A program made the translations under genes and the position numbers. A DNA stretch of 64,000 bases, taken from assembly GCA_963805715.1 (NCBI GenBank), contig CAWDVK010000019.1, positions 1 through 64,000 of the forward strand, written 5' to 3'. Source of the stretch: CAWDVK01 sp963805715. GTDB lineage: Bacteria; Actinomycetota; Actinomycetes; Streptosporangiales; Streptosporangiaceae. Within the stretch, counting starts at the first letter, position 1. Every line of letters starts with the position of its first letter. Below the pieces are notes generated by a model that searched no databases, was not told the DNA's origin, and saw only the letters and a program-made list of their open reading frames with translations. This document shows positions 52,529 to 60,693 of this stretch, piece after piece.

Positions 52529-52894
52529 TCAGTAGACCAGTGCCCTGGCCTCGTCGGCCAGCACCTCGGCGACGAAGGTGGCCGCGCCGGCCATGCGCAC
52601 CCCGCTGATCAGGTCGTCCTCGCTGATCTGCCTGCGCGCCGCGCACTGGGTGCAGATGGTCACGGTCCCGGCGGCCATGATCGTGGCCAGCAGCTGGGTG
52701 AACGGCATGCCGTGCGGCAGGGCGATGTCATCGGTGCGGCCGGGCAGGGCGAACCAGGACGCCTCGCCAGTCAGCCAGAGCGAGACCCGGACATCGCTGG
52801 CCGCCGCGGTCGCCGCGACCGTGAGGGCCTGGTTACAGCGCTCCAGGTCGTCCTGGCCGGCCGTCACCTTGACCACGAGGGTGCGGGAGGTCAT
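52529..52894 (-). CDS. DsrE/F-like family protein
   Basis: 121 residues. SRTLVVKVTAGQDDLERCNQ, ASDVRVSLWLTGEA and the segment ICTQCAARR, ending MAGAATFVAEVLADEARALV, match the DsrE fold. The two nearby cysteines (CTQC) sit where DsrE proteins carry transferable sulfur. It is probably a small cytoplasmic sulfur-transfer or redox protein. In Streptomyces relatives a similar gene lies near nur, as here. Single gene on the minus strand. Confidence 0.82.
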   Translation of the reverse strand: MTSRTLVVKVTAGQDDLERCNQALTVAATAAASDVRVSLWLTGEASWFALPGRTDDIALPHGMPFTQLLATIMAAGTVTICTQCAARRQISEDDLISGVRMAGAATFVAEVLADEARALVY

Positions 52895-52929
52895 GCCCGC
52901 ACCCTAGCGCCCGCAGGCCGGCCAGCCGC

Positions 52930-52971
52930 GCCAGACGTCAGATACAGCCCGCCAGACGTCAGATACAGCCC
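52930..52971. repeat. 21-bp tandem duplication
   Basis: GCCAGACGTCAGATACAGCCC occurs exactly twice, at 52930 and 52951, 36 bp upstream of the DsrE gene start. It contains the palindrome GACGTC and might alter the promoter region. Confidence 0.9.
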
Positions 52972-53040
52972 GCCAGCAGGCCGGTTTCGCCCGGCGTGGC
53001 GCGAGGCGGTCGGCCCCCTCGCTGCTTACGCTTGCCGGTC

Positions 53041-53181
53041 ATGAGCTCGCTCCTCAGCGGCTGGATCCTGGTGGCGGTTTTCGGCGCGGTGGCGGTCTCC
53101 GGGGCGGTACTGGCCGTGCTGCTCGGCCGGGCGGCCGCGCGAGCGCGCCGCCCGCCGGGGAGCCAGGCGGCCAGGCGCTGA
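53041..53181 (+). CDS. Small membrane protein
   Basis: A 46-residue peptide: MSSLLSGWILVAVFGAVAVS, continuing as one helix to about residue 30, then a basic tail (GRAAARARRPPGSQ). The inside-positive tail suggests a single-pass protein. It ends 17 bp before the nitrobindin-like gene and may be co-transcribed. No family recognised; it could be a chance frame. Confidence 0.4.
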   Translation: MSSLLSGWILVAVFGAVAVSGAVLAVLLGRAAARARRPPGSQAARR

Positions 53182-53198
53182 ACCGTACCCTTGACCGC

Positions 53199-53768
53199 AT
53201 GGATACCGAGCAGATGCCGCCGGACGAGCCGGATCGCGGCGCCGCGCCCAGCCAGAGCACGGACCCGTCGCCTGATCAGCCTGCGGGACAGGCGCTGCAT
53301 GCCAGCCTGAGCCCGCTGCGTTTCCTGGTCGGCCGGTGGGAGGGAGCCGGAGTGGTCGGCTATCCCACCATCGAGAGCGCTCATTTCGGTCAGGAAGTCT
53401 CGTTCAGCCATAACGGCAAGCCATTCCTGAGCTATGCCAGCCGGACCTGGCTGCTGGACAGCGACGGCCGGATCGGCCGCCCGCTGGCCTCCGAAAGCGG
53501 CTTCTGGCGGCTGCAGGAGGACGGGACGCTGGAGGTCATGCTCGCGCACCCGACCGGGATCGTGGAGATCTACATCGGCGAGGTGACCGGCACGAAGATC
53601 GAGATGGCGACCGACGTGATCGTCCGCACGGCGACCGCCAAGGAGGTCACGGCCGGCCTGCGGCTCTACGGGCTGATCGGGACCGACCTGGGCTATGCGT
53701 ACGACATGGCCGCGATGGGCCAGCCGCTGCAGGCGCACGTGTCAGCCCAGCTGAAGCGCACCGGCTGA
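53199..53768 (+). CDS. Nitrobindin-like FABP family heme-binding protein
   Basis: 189 residues, a ten-stranded beta-barrel of the THAP4/nitrobindin type. The signature GRWEGAGVV (GxWxGxG) follows LSPLRFLV, then SYASRTWLLD, ESGFWRL and the AHPTGIVEIYIGEVTGTKIE strands. A polar leader of about 35 residues precedes it. Family members bind heme and react with NO or peroxynitrite. The order nitrobindin-nur-ygfZ recurs in actinomycetes. A long hairpin follows its stop. Confidence 0.85.
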   Translation: MDTEQMPPDEPDRGAAPSQSTDPSPDQPAGQALHASLSPLRFLVGRWEGAGVVGYPTIESAHFGQEVSFSHNGKPFLSYASRTWLLDSDGRIGRPLASESGFWRLQEDGTLEVMLAHPTGIVEIYIGEVTGTKIEMATDVIVRTATAKEVTAGLRLYGLIGTDLGYAYDMAAMGQPLQAHVSAQLKRTG

Positions 53769-53791
53769 CAGCGGGCCGCGCTGACCTGACC

Positions 53792-53840
53792 TGATCGTGG
53801 AGGATTAGCCGCCACCGGTGGCGCAGATCCTCCGCGATCA
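53792..53840. terminator. Long hairpin after the nitrobindin-like gene
   Basis: TGATCGTGGAGGAT pairs with ATCCTCCGCGATCA (one G-T wobble), and the loop holds a second palindrome, GCCACCGGTGGC. It begins 24 bp after the stop codon. No U-tract is present, but the stem is strong, consistent with an actinobacterial terminator. Confidence 0.7.
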
Positions 53841-54293
53841 GCGGATCGCTCCTCGAGCGGGCAAGAAGAAGCCCCCGGGCGCCTCCCGTGCTGCCCGCCG
53901 GGTGCGGGTAAGCACGGGGACCGGCTGGACAAGGCCGGTCAGCCCGGGGGTCCGGTGTCTGCCGTGTATTCGCCGGCCGCCGCCGTTTCAGCAACCGGGC
54001 CGCTGCCATGCAGGCAGCTGGGCTGCGGGCGGCCGGTGATGCGCAGCGCGGCGTGCCGCGGCGTGCGCTCCACGCAGGCGGCGGCTAGCGGACAGCCACC
54101 TCGCGAGTCCGACATCTATGCATACTGTTGGACCACCTCCTTTCCCGCGTTAGCCGCCACGCTATGTCAGGCCGGCGGCCCGAGGCAAGCACGTTTCCCG
54201 CGCGCACCGCTGCTGTTCGCCTCGCGTTCGCCGCCGGCGGCCAGCCGTCCGCAGGAGGGTCATCGCCGGCGCCCTGGCCACTAGACTCGGGTC
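53841..54293. other. Spacer upstream of nur
   Basis: About 450 bp without a convincing gene. Frames here lack ribosome-binding sites or domains. The least GC-rich patch (ATCTATGCATACTGTTGG, 54113-54130) lies about 165 bp before nur. I could not recognise a Nur-type operator or a riboswitch by eye. Confidence 0.4.
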
Positions 54294-54728
54294 ATGTCGC
54301 AGGCGTGGGATGACACGCTGCGGGCCAGCGGTTACCGCGTCACCCCACAGCGCCAGCTGGTGCTGGAGGCTGTCACCCGGCTGGAGCACGCCACCCCGGA
54401 AGAGATCTTCGCCGAGGTGCGGAACACGGCACGCGGCGTGAATGTCTCCACCATCTACCGCACGCTCGAGCTGCTGGAGGACCTCGGCCTGGTGACCCAC
54501 ACGCACCTCGGCCATGGCGCGCCGAGCTATCACCCGGCTGCTGAGGCCCAGCATGTGCACCTGGTGTGCCGGCAGTGCGAGCAGGTCACGCAGGTGGACC
54601 CGGCTGCCGTGCGGCCGCTGGTGAGCGCGCTCGAGACCGATTACGGCTTCGAGACCAACGTCGGCCACCTGACGGTGTTCGGCCGGTGCGCGAGCTGCCG
54701 GGCGGCCAGGCCGGCGCCGAGCGCATAG
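54294..54728 (+). CDS. nur: Nickel-responsive Fur-family regulator Nur
   Basis: 144 residues. The DNA-binding domain reads LRASGYRVTPQRQLVLEAVT, HATPEEIFAEVR and VNVSTIYRTLELLEDLGLV. The metal region THTHLGHGAPSYH followed by HVHLVCRQC resembles Streptomyces coelicolor Nur very closely, including its histidine-rich hinge. A second CxxC (GRCASC) completes the structural zinc site. Nur represses nickel uptake and a Fe-superoxide dismutase when nickel is present. The histidine set favours Nur over Fur or Zur. Confidence 0.85.
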   Translation: MSQAWDDTLRASGYRVTPQRQLVLEAVTRLEHATPEEIFAEVRNTARGVNVSTIYRTLELLEDLGLVTHTHLGHGAPSYHPAAEAQHVHLVCRQCEQVTQVDPAAVRPLVSALETDYGFETNVGHLTVFGRCASCRAARPAPSA

Positions 54729-54747
54729 CCTGCCGAGCGCATAGCCT
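54716..54747. repeat. 16-bp tandem repeat across the nur stop codon
   Basis: GCCGAGCGCATAGCCT occurs at 54716 and 54732. The nur stop TAG (54726-54728) lies in the first copy, and the second copy carries an identical TAG 16 bases on. Confidence 0.9.
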
Positions 54748-54754
54748 GAGGATT

Positions 54755-55792
54755 ATGCAGAGCCCGCTTCTCGCCGAGCCAGGCGCCGTGCCAGCCGAAG
54801 GGCCGGACGCCGGGGTGGCGGCCCACTACGGAGATCCCTACGCCGAGCAGCGCGCGCTGGTCAGTGGCTGGGGGGTGGTGGACAGGTCGCATCGCGACGT
54901 GATCCGGATTACCGGCCCTGACCGGCTGTCCTGGCTGCACAGCCTGACCACCCAGCACCTTGAGCAGCTGCCGGCCGGCACCGCGGCCGAGGCGCTGATC
55001 CTGAGCCCGCAGGGGCACGTCGAGCATCACCTGACGCTGGCCGACGACGGCACCGCGACCTGGGCGCACGTGGAGCCGGGCACGGCAGCCGGGCTGCTGG
55101 CCTTCCTGGAGTCGATGCGCTTCATGCTGCGGGTCGAGCCCGCGGACGTCAGCGGCGACTACGCCGTGCTCACCGTCATGGGGCCCGGCGCCGACCCGAG
55201 GGCGGCGGGCGAGGCGGCAGTGAGCATGGCCGGTCCGTTCGGAACCGATGTTGTCGTGCCGCGCGGGCAGCTCATGTCTCAGGTGGCGGCGCTGCGGGCG
55301 GGCGGGGCCGCTCTGGCGGGCAGCTGGGCGCACGAGGCGCTGCGGATCGCGGCCGGCCGCCCCCGGTTCGGCCTGGATACCGATCACCGGACGATCCCGC
55401 ATGAGGTGGGCTGGATCGAGACCGCCGTGCACCTGAGCAAGGGCTGCTACCGGGGCCAGGAGACGGTGGCCCGGGTGCACAACCTCGGCCACCCGCCCCG
55501 CCGCCTTGTGCTGCTGCACCTGGACGGGAGCGAGGACCGGCTGCCCGGCCGCGGCGACCCGGTCGAGCTGGAGGGAGCCGCGGTCGGCTTCGTCGGCTCG
55601 GCGGCGCGTCATTACGAGCTCGGGCCGATCGCGCTCGGGCTGGTGAAGCGGACGGTGCCGGTGGCGGCGCCGCTGCTGGCGGGCGGCATCCCGGCGGCGC
55701 AGGAGGTCATCGTCTCGCCCGATGCCGGGGCGAACGTGCAGGTCACCCTCAGAAGGCCGCGAGGCGGCCTGACCGGCCGCCGGGGCGGCTGA
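54755..55792 (+). CDS. ygfZ: Folate-binding YgfZ/GcvT-like protein
   Basis: 345 residues from the ATG at 54755; the frame open upstream overlaps nur and is a shadow. DRSHRDVIRITGPDRLSWLH begins the GcvT-like fold. The family signature KGCYRGQETVARVHNLGHPP, with the YgfZ cysteine, is intact, as is GFVGSAARHYELGPIALGLV. YgfZ supports assembly or repair of Fe-S cluster enzymes using folate. It follows nur after 26 bp and is probably co-transcribed. Confidence 0.92.
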   Translation: MQSPLLAEPGAVPAEGPDAGVAAHYGDPYAEQRALVSGWGVVDRSHRDVIRITGPDRLSWLHSLTTQHLEQLPAGTAAEALILSPQGHVEHHLTLADDGTATWAHVEPGTAAGLLAFLESMRFMLRVEPADVSGDYAVLTVMGPGADPRAAGEAAVSMAGPFGTDVVVPRGQLMSQVAALRAGGAALAGSWAHEALRIAAGRPRFGLDTDHRTIPHEVGWIETAVHLSKGCYRGQETVARVHNLGHPPRRLVLLHLDGSEDRLPGRGDPVELEGAAVGFVGSAARHYELGPIALGLVKRTVPVAAPLLAGGIPAAQEVIVSPDAGANVQVTLRRPRGGLTGRRGG

Positions 55793-55869
55793 GCCGCCGG
55801 AGCGAGGACGCCGGCGTCCGGATAACCTGAGCCGGCAGGAAACAACGACGTTGCCTGGAGGGTCCCGCA

Positions 55870-56805
55870 TTGCTGCGTCGAACGCTGCTGGCCGCCTCGG
55901 CCAGCACCCGGCTCCGTGAGCTCATCACCACCGCGCCGCTCACCCGTGACGTTGTCTCGCGCTTCGTGGCCGGCGACGGCCTGCAGGACGCGCTGCGGGT
56001 CACCGAGCGGCTGATCGCCGATGGCCTGCTCGTCAGCCTGGACTACCTGGGCGAGGACACGACCGATCCGCAGCAGGCGGCCGCGGTCACCGAGGAGTAC
56101 GTCCGCCTGCTCGGCCGGCTCGGCGAGGCCGGGCTGGCCGCCGGCGGGCGGGCCGAGGTGTCGGTCAAGCCGACCGCGGTGGGCCTGGGGCTCGCCGATC
56201 ACGGCGAGAAGACCGCGGTGGAGAACCTGGCCAGGATCGCCACCGCCGCCAGGAACGCCGGCACCACGGTCACGGTGGACATGGAAGATCACACCAGGAT
56301 CGAGCAGACGCTGCGCATCGTCGCCGGCCTGCGGGCCGATTTCCCCGACCTTGGCTGCGTGGTCCAGGCGTACCTGCGGCGCAGCGCCGGCGACTGCGCG
56401 GCGCTGGCGGCCGCGGGATCGCGAGTGCGGCTGTGCAAGGGCGCCTACAGCGCGCCGGAGGACGTGGCCTTCGCGCGGAAGGCCGACGTGGACCGGTCGT
56501 ATGCCCGGTGCATGCGGATCCTGCTGGAGGGGCCCGGTTACCCGATGCTGGCCACCCACGATCCGCGGCTGGTCGAGATAGCCAGCATGAAGGCCGGCAT
56601 CGCCGGCCGCGACCCGGCCAGCTACGAGTTCCAGCTGCTGTACGGCATCAGGCCAGATGAGCAGCTGCGGCTGGCCGGCAGCGGCGCTCAGGTCAGGGTC
56701 TACGTGCCCTACGGCATCGACTGGTACGGCTACCTGGTCAGGCGGCTCGCGGAACGGCCGGCCAACCTGGCATTCTTCCTGCGCTCCCTCGGGTCGCGCG
56801 GCTAG
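55870..56805 (+). CDS. Proline dehydrogenase
   Basis: 311 residues, monofunctional PRODH of Gram-positive type. The TTG at 55870 is preceded by GGAGG (55857-55861), deciding the start. The (beta/alpha)8 core shows VSVKPTAVGLGL, VTVDMEDHTRI, CVVQAYLRRS, RLCKGAY, MLATHDPRLVEIAS and the C-terminal RVYVPYGIDWYGYLVRRLAERP, with FAD- and proline-contacting residues. It oxidises proline to pyrroline-5-carboxylate and passes electrons to the quinone pool. It is next to proC, which catalyses the reverse carbon step. Confidence 0.92.
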   Translation: MLRRTLLAASASTRLRELITTAPLTRDVVSRFVAGDGLQDALRVTERLIADGLLVSLDYLGEDTTDPQQAAAVTEEYVRLLGRLGEAGLAAGGRAEVSVKPTAVGLGLADHGEKTAVENLARIATAARNAGTTVTVDMEDHTRIEQTLRIVAGLRADFPDLGCVVQAYLRRSAGDCAALAAAGSRVRLCKGAYSAPEDVAFARKADVDRSYARCMRILLEGPGYPMLATHDPRLVEIASMKAGIAGRDPASYEFQLLYGIRPDEQLRLAGSGAQVRVYVPYGIDWYGYLVRRLAERPANLAFFLRSLGSRG

Positions 56806-56809
56806 GCAG

Positions 56810-56831
56810 CGGCGTGGCGGCGGCGTGGCGG
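56810..56831. repeat. 11-bp tandem repeat just after a stop codon
   Basis: CGGCGTGGCGG is repeated at 56810 and 56821, starting four bases after the proline dehydrogenase stop (56803-56805). Confidence 0.8.
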
Positions 56832-56876
56832 CGGCTGCGCTGCGGCGGGGGCCGGGCTCGGGATAGGCTCCGTGGC

Positions 56877-57671
56877 GTGATTGCCGTACTGGGCGCAGGG
56901 AAGATGGGGGAGGCGCTGATCTCGGGGCTGCTCCGGGCTGGTGCCTCGCCCGCGGAGGTGGTGGCCGCCGCCCGCCGCAGCGAGCGGGCCTGTCAGCTGC
57001 GGGACGCCTACGGGATCGAGGTGCTCGGCGCCGCCGAGGCCGCGCGCCGGGCGCAGACGCTCGTCATCACCGTGAAGCCGCAGGACATGGCGGCGCTGCT
57101 GGAGGAGATCGCGCCCGGCTTCCCGGCCGCGAAGCTGGTGATCTCGGTGGCGGCCGGCATCACCACGTCCTTCATCGAGCGCCGCCTGGCCGGGGAGGTG
57201 CCAGTCGTCCGGGTGATGTCCAACACCCCGGTGCTCGTGGATGAGGCGATGAGCGTCATCTCGGCGGGCACGCATGCGACCGAGGAGCACCTGCGCCGCG
57301 CCGAGGAGCTGCTCAGCCCGGTCGGCAAGGTGCTGCGGATACCCGAGTCGCAGCAGGACGCGGCGACGGCCCTGTCCGGCAGCGGCCCCGCCTACGTCTA
57401 TTTCCTCGTGGAGGCCATGGTCGACGCCGGGATCCTGCTGGGAATGCCGCGAGCCAACGCGCTGGAAATGGTCAAGCAGGCCGTTTACGGCGCGGCCACC
57501 ATGCTGCGCGAATCAGGCGAGCATCCGGTGATCCTGCGCGAGGCCGTCACCTCGCCGGGCGGGACGACGATCAACGCGATCAGGGAGCTGGAGCGGCACG
57601 GCGTCCGGGCGGCGTTCCTGGCTGCGATCGAGGCGGCCAGGGACCGGGGCCGCGAGCTGGGCAGCGGCTAG
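56877..57671 (+). CDS. proC: Pyrroline-5-carboxylate reductase
   Basis: 264 residues from a GTG. The Rossmann start IAVLGAGKMGEAL sets the start; the open frame upstream is repeat-derived. VVRVMSNTPVLVDEAM, ALSGSGPAYVYFLVEAMVDA and REAVTSPGGTTINAI are diagnostic for ProC. It makes proline from P5C with NAD(P)H. The order proC, excisionase-like HTH gene, bS22 gene matches the mycobacterial Rv0500-Rv0500A-Rv0500B block. Confidence 0.95.
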   Translation: MIAVLGAGKMGEALISGLLRAGASPAEVVAAARRSERACQLRDAYGIEVLGAAEAARRAQTLVITVKPQDMAALLEEIAPGFPAAKLVISVAAGITTSFIERRLAGEVPVVRVMSNTPVLVDEAMSVISAGTHATEEHLRRAEELLSPVGKVLRIPESQQDAATALSGSGPAYVYFLVEAMVDAGILLGMPRANALEMVKQAVYGAATMLRESGEHPVILREAVTSPGGTTINAIRELERHGVRAAFLAAIEAARDRGRELGSG

Positions 57672-57876
57672 CCTGGCCGCCGCCGATTGCCAGTAACGGC
57701 AAAGTATCCGGCAGGCCACATTCCTCACCAGCAGGCGGGCAGCCGCTCCCGCGGCGTTACTGAATTGAGCACGCTCGCCGGGGTTGCCCTTTTCTGCACA
57801 GGACTTACGCTGGAGACGGGCGTGACTGGTGCGCTGATCTCGTTGACGTGTCAGCTCGGCCGGGAGAGGGCTATCA

Positions 57877-58080
57877 ATGGCAGCAGAAGTTACTCCGCTT
57901 AGTGATGTGAGATTCCTGACCGTGGCCGAAGTGGCCACGATCATGCGCGTTTCCAAGATGACCGTCTACCGCCTGGTGCATTCTGGCGAGCTGGAGGCTA
58001 TCCGGGTCGGCCGCTCGTTCCGGGTACCGGAGCAGGCAGTCAACCAGTACCTGCGGGACGCCTTTGTCGCGTCAGACTGA
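57877..58080 (+). CDS. Excisionase-family helix-turn-helix DNA-binding protein
   Basis: 67 residues: FLTVAEVATIMRVSKMTVYRL, VHSGELEAIRVGRSFRVPE and a short acidic end. This MerR/excisionase-like winged helix closely resembles mycobacterial Rv0500A and its Streptomyces counterparts, found after proC. It is a small cytoplasmic DNA-binding protein without a sensor domain. Targets unknown. The 205-bp upstream spacer has no gene and should hold its promoter. It is unlikely to be a phage excisionase, since no integrase is nearby. Confidence 0.88.
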   Translation: MAAEVTPLSDVRFLTVAEVATIMRVSKMTVYRLVHSGELEAIRVGRSFRVPEQAVNQYLRDAFVASD

Positions 58081-58339
58081 CGGTCCCGAGCGGGCGCGGC
58101 CACGCCGCCGGCCGCCGGCAGCGGCCCGGGGCGAAGCGGTCGGCTGGCTGCGCCCGCAGCTTCCCGGCGGGTGAGCGCTGGGACCGCGGGGGTTTCCGGG
58201 GAACGGCAAGGCCGGCCGCGCTGCCGGACCAGGCGGCGGCGGAGGTACGCTGTGGCGTTGGCGTGTGCCTAGCCGCCCTGGTCCGGTGGGCGTGCGCGAG
58301 GCATGTTCGTCGGACAGTTAATCGAGCGAGGGTGGTTTC

Positions 58340-58438
58340 GTGGGCTCAGTCATCAAGAAGCGTCGCAAGCGGATGGCCAAGAAGAAGCACCGCAAGCTCC
58401 TGCGGAAGACACGCGTCCAGCGCAGGAACAAGAAGTAG
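58340..58438 (+). CDS. Ribosomal protein bS22 (AURKAIP1/COX24-domain mini-protein)
   Basis: A 32-residue, extremely basic peptide from a GTG start: VGSVIKKRRKRMAKKKHRKL followed by LRKTRVQRRNKK. It is nearly the sequence of actinobacterial bS22, a small subunit protein seen in mycobacterial ribosomes. It is easily missed because of its size. GAGGGTGG lies just upstream. Placement two genes after proC matches the conserved order. Confidence 0.93.
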   Translation: MGSVIKKRRKRMAKKKHRKLLRKTRVQRRNKK

Positions 58439-58570
58439 CGCCCTGGCGCGTGCGGGCCGCGCCGACCCGCCCGCCGCGACGCGCGTCAGGATGGCGATGA
58501 TTCCCGCTGCATCGATAACCGGACCTGCAGTCCCGCCTGCTGCGCCGGCGGCCGGCGGGGCCGCGGCGCC

Positions 58571-59434
58571 GTGAGCGGCGGCGAGCCGGGGCAGCCGCCC
58601 GGAGCGGACTGGCTGGCCCGTGCGGCCGGGTTCATCCAGCGCCGGCTGGACGGCGATTACCGGGTCGACGAGTTCGGGTTTGACCCTGAGTTCAATTCCG
58701 CCGTCGTGATGCCGCTGGCCCTGGCGTTGTACCGGCACTGGTTCCGGGTCAGGATGCGCGGCCTGCGGAACGTGCCCGATTCGGGTGCCGCGCTCGTTGT
58801 GGCCAACCATTCCGGCGTGCTGCCGCTGGATGCGCTGATGCTGCAGGCAGGCATTTATGCCGAGCATCAGGCCCGCCGGCACATCCGCCTGCTCGGGGCC
58901 GACCTGGTCTGGGCGGTGCCCGTGCTGGCCGACGTGGCCCGGCGCAGCGGGCATACCCGCGCGGCACCGGAGGAAGCGCACCGGCTGCTGCAGGCCGGCA
59001 AGCTGGTCGGGGTGTTCCCCGAAGGCTTCAAGGGGATCGGCAAGCCCTTCAGCGAGCGCTACCAGCTGCAGCGATTCGGCCGCGGCGGATTCGCCCACAC
59101 CGCGCTGCGCGCGGGCGTCCCGATCGTCCCCTGCGCCATTGTCGGAGCCGAGGAGATCTATCCCATGATCCGGAATTCGGCCACGATGGCGCGCCTGCTC
59201 AGGCTGCCGTACTTCCCGGTGACGCCGTTGTTCCCGTGGCTGGGCCCGATCGGCGCCGTCCCGCTGCCGTCCAACTGGATCATCGAGTTCAGCGAGCCGG
59301 TGCCGACGGCCGGCTATACCGCGGCGCAGCGCGACGATCACGAGGTCATCGCCGCGCTCGCGGATCAGGTCCGGACCATCATCCAGGACAGGATCGACAA
59401 GCTCGTGGCAGAACGAGGCCCCGCATTCGGCTAG
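58571..59434 (+). CDS. Lysophospholipid acyltransferase family protein
   Basis: 287 residues. The acyltransferase motif NHSGVLPLD (His-x4-Asp), then VFPEGFKGIG and VPIVPCAIVGAEEIYP are the PlsC-family blocks. It esterifies an acyl chain onto a glycerolipid at the membrane, although no transmembrane helix is obvious. In mycobacteria the equivalent (Rv0502) follows bS22 and an epimerase gene (galE2). That epimerase is absent here, bS22 being followed after 132 bp by this gene. Confidence 0.9.
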   Translation: MSGGEPGQPPGADWLARAAGFIQRRLDGDYRVDEFGFDPEFNSAVVMPLALALYRHWFRVRMRGLRNVPDSGAALVVANHSGVLPLDALMLQAGIYAEHQARRHIRLLGADLVWAVPVLADVARRSGHTRAAPEEAHRLLQAGKLVGVFPEGFKGIGKPFSERYQLQRFGRGGFAHTALRAGVPIVPCAIVGAEEIYPMIRNSATMARLLRLPYFPVTPLFPWLGPIGAVPLPSNWIIEFSEPVPTAGYTAAQRDDHEVIAALADQVRTIIQDRIDKLVAERGPAFG

Positions 59435-59567
59435 CGGGCCCGTTGCCGCAGCGCAGCCCAGCCGCGGGCAACCAGCCGCGGGCAGCACGGCGCAGGCAGC
59501 GCGGCCGCAGACAGCACGGCCGCAGACAGCACGGCCGAGGCGTGCGGGCCTGCTCCCCGGCCGGCCC

Positions 59568-59606
59568 GCTAGCTGGCCGGTGCTAGCTGGCCGGTGCTAG
59601 CTGGCC
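59568..59606. repeat. 14-bp tandem repeat across a stop codon
   Basis: GCTAGCTGGCCGGT is repeated at 59568 and 59582, with a partial third copy at 59596-59606. The stop codon of the HAD hydrolase gene (59597-59599, minus strand) lies in the third copy, and each earlier copy carries the same triplet. A further 15-bp doublet (CCGCAGACAGCACGG) lies near 59505. Confidence 0.88.
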
Positions 59607-60616
59607 GCGCGGCGCCGGTGCAGTGCCACGCCCGCCGCCATTCCGCCGGCCAGCGCGCCGGCGCCCGCCGCCACCGGCAGGGCGATCATGGTGGCACGCC
59701 GCCCCGAGCGGAAGTCGTAGACGGGCCAGTCCCGGCGCCTGGCCTCGCCGCGCAGCTGGAAGTCGGGATTGACCACGCTCGGGTGGCCGACGAGCAGCAG
59801 CATCGGCAGGTCGTTGGCCGAGTCGCTGTAGGCGCTGCAGCGAGACAGGTCGAGGCCCTCACGGTCGGCCAGTGCCTGGATGGCCGCCGCCTTGGCATTC
59901 CCGTGCAGCAGGCCGCCGACCAGGCGGCCGGTATAGACGCCGTCGACGGTCTCCGCGACGGTACCGAGGGCGCCGGTCAGGCCGAGCCGCCGGGCCAGGA
60001 TGTTCGCCAGCTCGACCGGTGTCGCCGTGACCAGCCAGACCCGCTGGCCCGCCTCCAGGTGCCGGCGCGTCAGCTCGCTGGTCCCGGCCCAGATGCGGTC
60101 GGCCATCGTCTCGTCGTAGATCTCCTCGCCCAGCCGGACGACATCCGAGACCCGCAGGCCGGCGACGAACGCGAGCGCCGCGTCTCTGGCCGCGTCGATG
60201 TGGCCGGAGTTCTCGGTTCCGCGCAGCCGGAACGCGAGCTGGCTCCAGCTGAGGCGCACCAGGTCGCGCGGCCCGAACATCTTGCGGGCGGCCAGGCCGC
60301 GGGCGAAATGATAGATGGACGCACCGCGCATCAGCGTGTTGTCGACATCGAAGAAGGCTCCGGCCAGCGGATCGGGAACCGCGGGCGTGCGCTCGACGTC
60401 GGCGGCCGCGGCGGCTGCCGCTCCGGCGACGGCGTCCCGGTTCCGCCGGATCCCGCCGGCCAGCCGGCGGGCTAGCGACGGGCTCTGGCCGGGCTCCTCA
60501 GGCGGTTCCGCCGGATCAGCCGCATGACTGGGCCCGCTGGTGCCGGGAAGCCCCTGATCCGCCGGGTTCACGGCGCGATGGCCAGCGGACGGGAGCCCTC
60601 CTCGCAGCCGCCTCAT
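59597..60616 (-). CDS. HAD-IB family hydrolase (SerB-like)
   Basis: 339 residues from the ATG at 60616; the frame extends to 60664, but that part is Arg-rich and would crowd the divergent gene. After a polar leader of about 80 residues the HAD core shows AFFDVDNTLMRG (nucleophile Asp), VWLVTATPVELA, GNAKAAAIQALA and SAYSDSANDLPML. A C-terminal hydrophobic helix (ALPVAAGAGALAGGMAAGVAL) and an RRR tail suggest membrane attachment. It resembles mycobacterial SerB1 (Rv0505c). Substrate uncertain: phosphoserine or a lipid phosphate. Confidence 0.88.
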   Translation of the reverse strand: MRRLRGGLPSAGHRAVNPADQGLPGTSGPSHAADPAEPPEEPGQSPSLARRLAGGIRRNRDAVAGAAAAAAADVERTPAVPDPLAGAFFDVDNTLMRGASIYHFARGLAARKMFGPRDLVRLSWSQLAFRLRGTENSGHIDAARDAALAFVAGLRVSDVVRLGEEIYDETMADRIWAGTSELTRRHLEAGQRVWLVTATPVELANILARRLGLTGALGTVAETVDGVYTGRLVGGLLHGNAKAAAIQALADREGLDLSRCSAYSDSANDLPMLLLVGHPSVVNPDFQLRGEARRRDWPVYDFRSGRRATMIALPVAAGAGALAGGMAAGVALHRRRAAS

Positions 60617-60693
60617 GGTTCTCAGCCTACCGGCGGCCCGCTCGCGGCACTGTGGTCGCATCACTGCCCGATGTCGGGCACCATAGTGCTGCG

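Noticed and set aside
53841..54293. Riboswitch or Nur operator upstream of nur
   Set aside because: No conserved cobalamin or NiCo element and no clear inverted repeat of Nur type could be traced by eye.
57877..58080. Excisionase-like gene as a sign of a mobile element
   Set aside because: It is the conserved gene after proC in many actinobacteria, with no integrase or att repeats nearby.
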